NCBI GenBank assembly: GCA_963971405.1
Contig: OZ020489.1
Span: 40,874,510-40,938,509 of the forward strand
Source of the DNA: Psococerastis gibbosa
Taxonomy: Eukaryota > Arthropoda > Insecta > Psocodea > Psocidae
DNA length: 64,000 nucleotides
Reading direction: 5' to 3'
Below, piece by piece: positions 62,691-64,000 of the stretch; within the stretch, counting starts at the first letter, position 1; each line of letters opens with the position of its first letter. A program made the translations under genes and the position numbers. Under the pieces are notes generated by a model. It was given only the letters and a program-made list of their open reading frames with translations. It was not told the origin of the DNA and searched no databases.

Positions 62691-63361
62691 AGTTTCAGTA
62701 TTAAATAGGTGGAAAATATTGTCCGCCGTTAAAAGGATACAGACGTTTAAACTTCAAATGCGTTTTTCACGAAATCAGCCTGACAATACTTGTACACATT
62801 GGCTTCTGGCCCCTTTATTTAATGTCAGTGTTATACTGTATATTCCTTATAATACAGCAATGTAATGCTGAACAGTAGCGCCATTCAGTATTTATTACCG
62901 AGACTTTTATTCAAGTGATGATGGGAATCAAGATTCGAAAGCACTTTAAATAGCAATATTCCCTCCAAAAGCACTTTTTTCTAAGCAAAAGAACGTGCCA
63001 GTGGTAAAAACCTTACCTCAATCCCTCTTCGACAAGACCATTAAGAAAAAGGAAAGAATTTACAGGGCTCCAATGAGCCATGACCTTCTTCGGGGGGAGG
63101 GGGCTGCGGAGGGATTAAGACAAAGTAGCACTTAGGGCGAATTATTGCGCTGCTGTGAGAATAAAACGTATACGGTTCATCAGCTATACCTGCTGAGCTG
63201 CTACAATAGGAAGTGTGGGGGGGGGGGGGCGAGTGCTGAACGCAAGTTTCCTCCAACAGATTACATAGGGTGCTGATTTCTTTCCAATGCTTTGGGAGGT
63301 TTCATGTCTTAGGTTAGAACGGGTTCGGCCCCCGGTAGCTAAGCTAACCTCGGGGGCAACT
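62691..63361. other. Unassigned; poly-G tract
   Basis: A G13 run lies near 63217. No gene. Confidence 0.35.
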
Positions 63362-63510
63362 AGCTATATTTTCTGGCCATGCTTCGGAGGGCATGTAAAG
63401 CAGGCGGTCCCGGGCTTTCCTAGTTTAGTGTAAGAGAGGGCTTATAGCCCTAGCTCCGCTAGCTTGGCTTCGTAATGTAACAAAAAAAGTCGATATTTAT
63501 TTATTTATTG
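63362..63510 (+). mobile_element. SINE-A copy lacking the tRNA head
   Basis: TTTTCTGGCCATGCTTCGGA through CGGTCCCGGGC, GCCCTAGCTCCGCTAGCTTG and TATTTATTTATTTATTG. The head has been replaced by unrelated sequence ending CTCGGGGGCAACTAGC. Confidence 0.75.
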
Positions 63511-64000
63511 ATTTGGAGGTCTTTAATGGACTTTGTCAGCAACAGGCCAGCAGGATGGTCATCCGTCGCTCAGTCAATCAACGCTTCCGCAGTTGTGACT
63601 GCGCGGAAGTGGGTGGTTCTCGCTATTTAAGCCAAATACAGTCAAAATCAAACTGTTAAGAATGCCATCCAAATCAGGCGTGTCATCGATTCCCGTAGTT
63701 GTGACTCAAGGTCACGTGCGCAGAACTTCTTCACATGCGATTCTGTTGTCCGCCCTTCCTGTTGAATTGTTTATTTGTTTTTCATTTTCCGATATTTTCT
63801 TTTTTATTGTTCCCAACCGCACAAATTGGTCAGATTTCCCCCCCATGATTGCCCACTTTCGACAACACTTAGTTTATGGGGCTTGGCGCAGTCTATTATA
63901 TGTTAGTATCGTTGGCCAGGACACACAGTCGTTTTTTTTCAATTATCTGAACCTATTCATTATTCGCTTCAAGACTAAAGGGTCAGGTCAGGTGACTCAG
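63511..64000. other. Unassigned sequence
   Basis: GTAGTTGTGACT near 63696 and GCAGTTGTGACT near 63590 are short direct repeats. Nothing else. Confidence 0.35.

Overview
This window reads as intergenic or intronic DNA from a large, repeat-rich arthropod nuclear genome. The arthropod assignment is an inference from AT-rich unique sequence, a nuclear copy of an AT-rich arthropod-type mitochondrial 12S rRNA, a DD37D (maT-type) mariner, SINEs with a tRNA-Glu(UUC)-like head, and Penelope-like GIY-YIG remnants. I cannot name the order or species. I see no host protein gene with confidence. The only host candidate is a 90-codon open segment (20749-21018) that ends at a splice-donor-like site and opens a four-copy tandem array. 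There are no bacterial operons, CRISPR arrays or viral genes.

Almost every recognisable segment is mobile-element sequence. Non-LTR retrotransposon 3' ends, most of them frameshifted, occur at 4.4, 5.8, 12, 14.4, 29.9, 30.5, 33.7, 41.3, 43, 47.6-49.5, 50.7, 55.6-56.3, 56.7, 60.1, 61 and 62.4 kb. Penelope-like GIY-YIG tails lie at 0-0.27 and 3.2-3.7 kb, and hammerhead-like motifs near 3.65, 39.69 and 42.29 kb. SINE families are labelled here A (tRNA-Glu-like), B (tRNA inside a palindrome) and C/C2 (tails of AAC or ACT repeats).

DNA transposons are the other large class. A potentially intact mariner (23.0-24.3 kb) sits inside an older Tc1/IS630-like element with 484-bp inverted ends (21997-25039), which itself interrupts the tandem array. 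There are also hAT-like elements with 8-bp target duplications (7961, 14919, 18383), a group of palindromic elements flanked by TTA (13233, 18546, 32404, 52498, 58860), and palindromes flanked by TA (6970, 10320).

Layout: 0-2.6 kb PLE tail, SINE-A and a nine-copy tRNA-like array; 2.6-6.1 kb PLE, LINE remnants and a tandem repeat; 7-19 kb mostly palindromic elements and SINEs; 20.7-25.1 kb the nested transposon locus; 25.6 kb the mitochondrial fragment; 26-43 kb repeat family D, LINE tails and hammerhead-like foldbacks; 47.3-49.7 kb a head-to-tail LINE/SINE pile-up at (ATT)n tracts; 51-63.5 kb more SINEs, LINE tails and palindromes. Genes here do not cooperate in a pathway. What links the parts is insertion history, and several insertions can be ordered in time from nesting and target duplications. 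Letter names for repeat families (A-S) are mine and used only inside this window.
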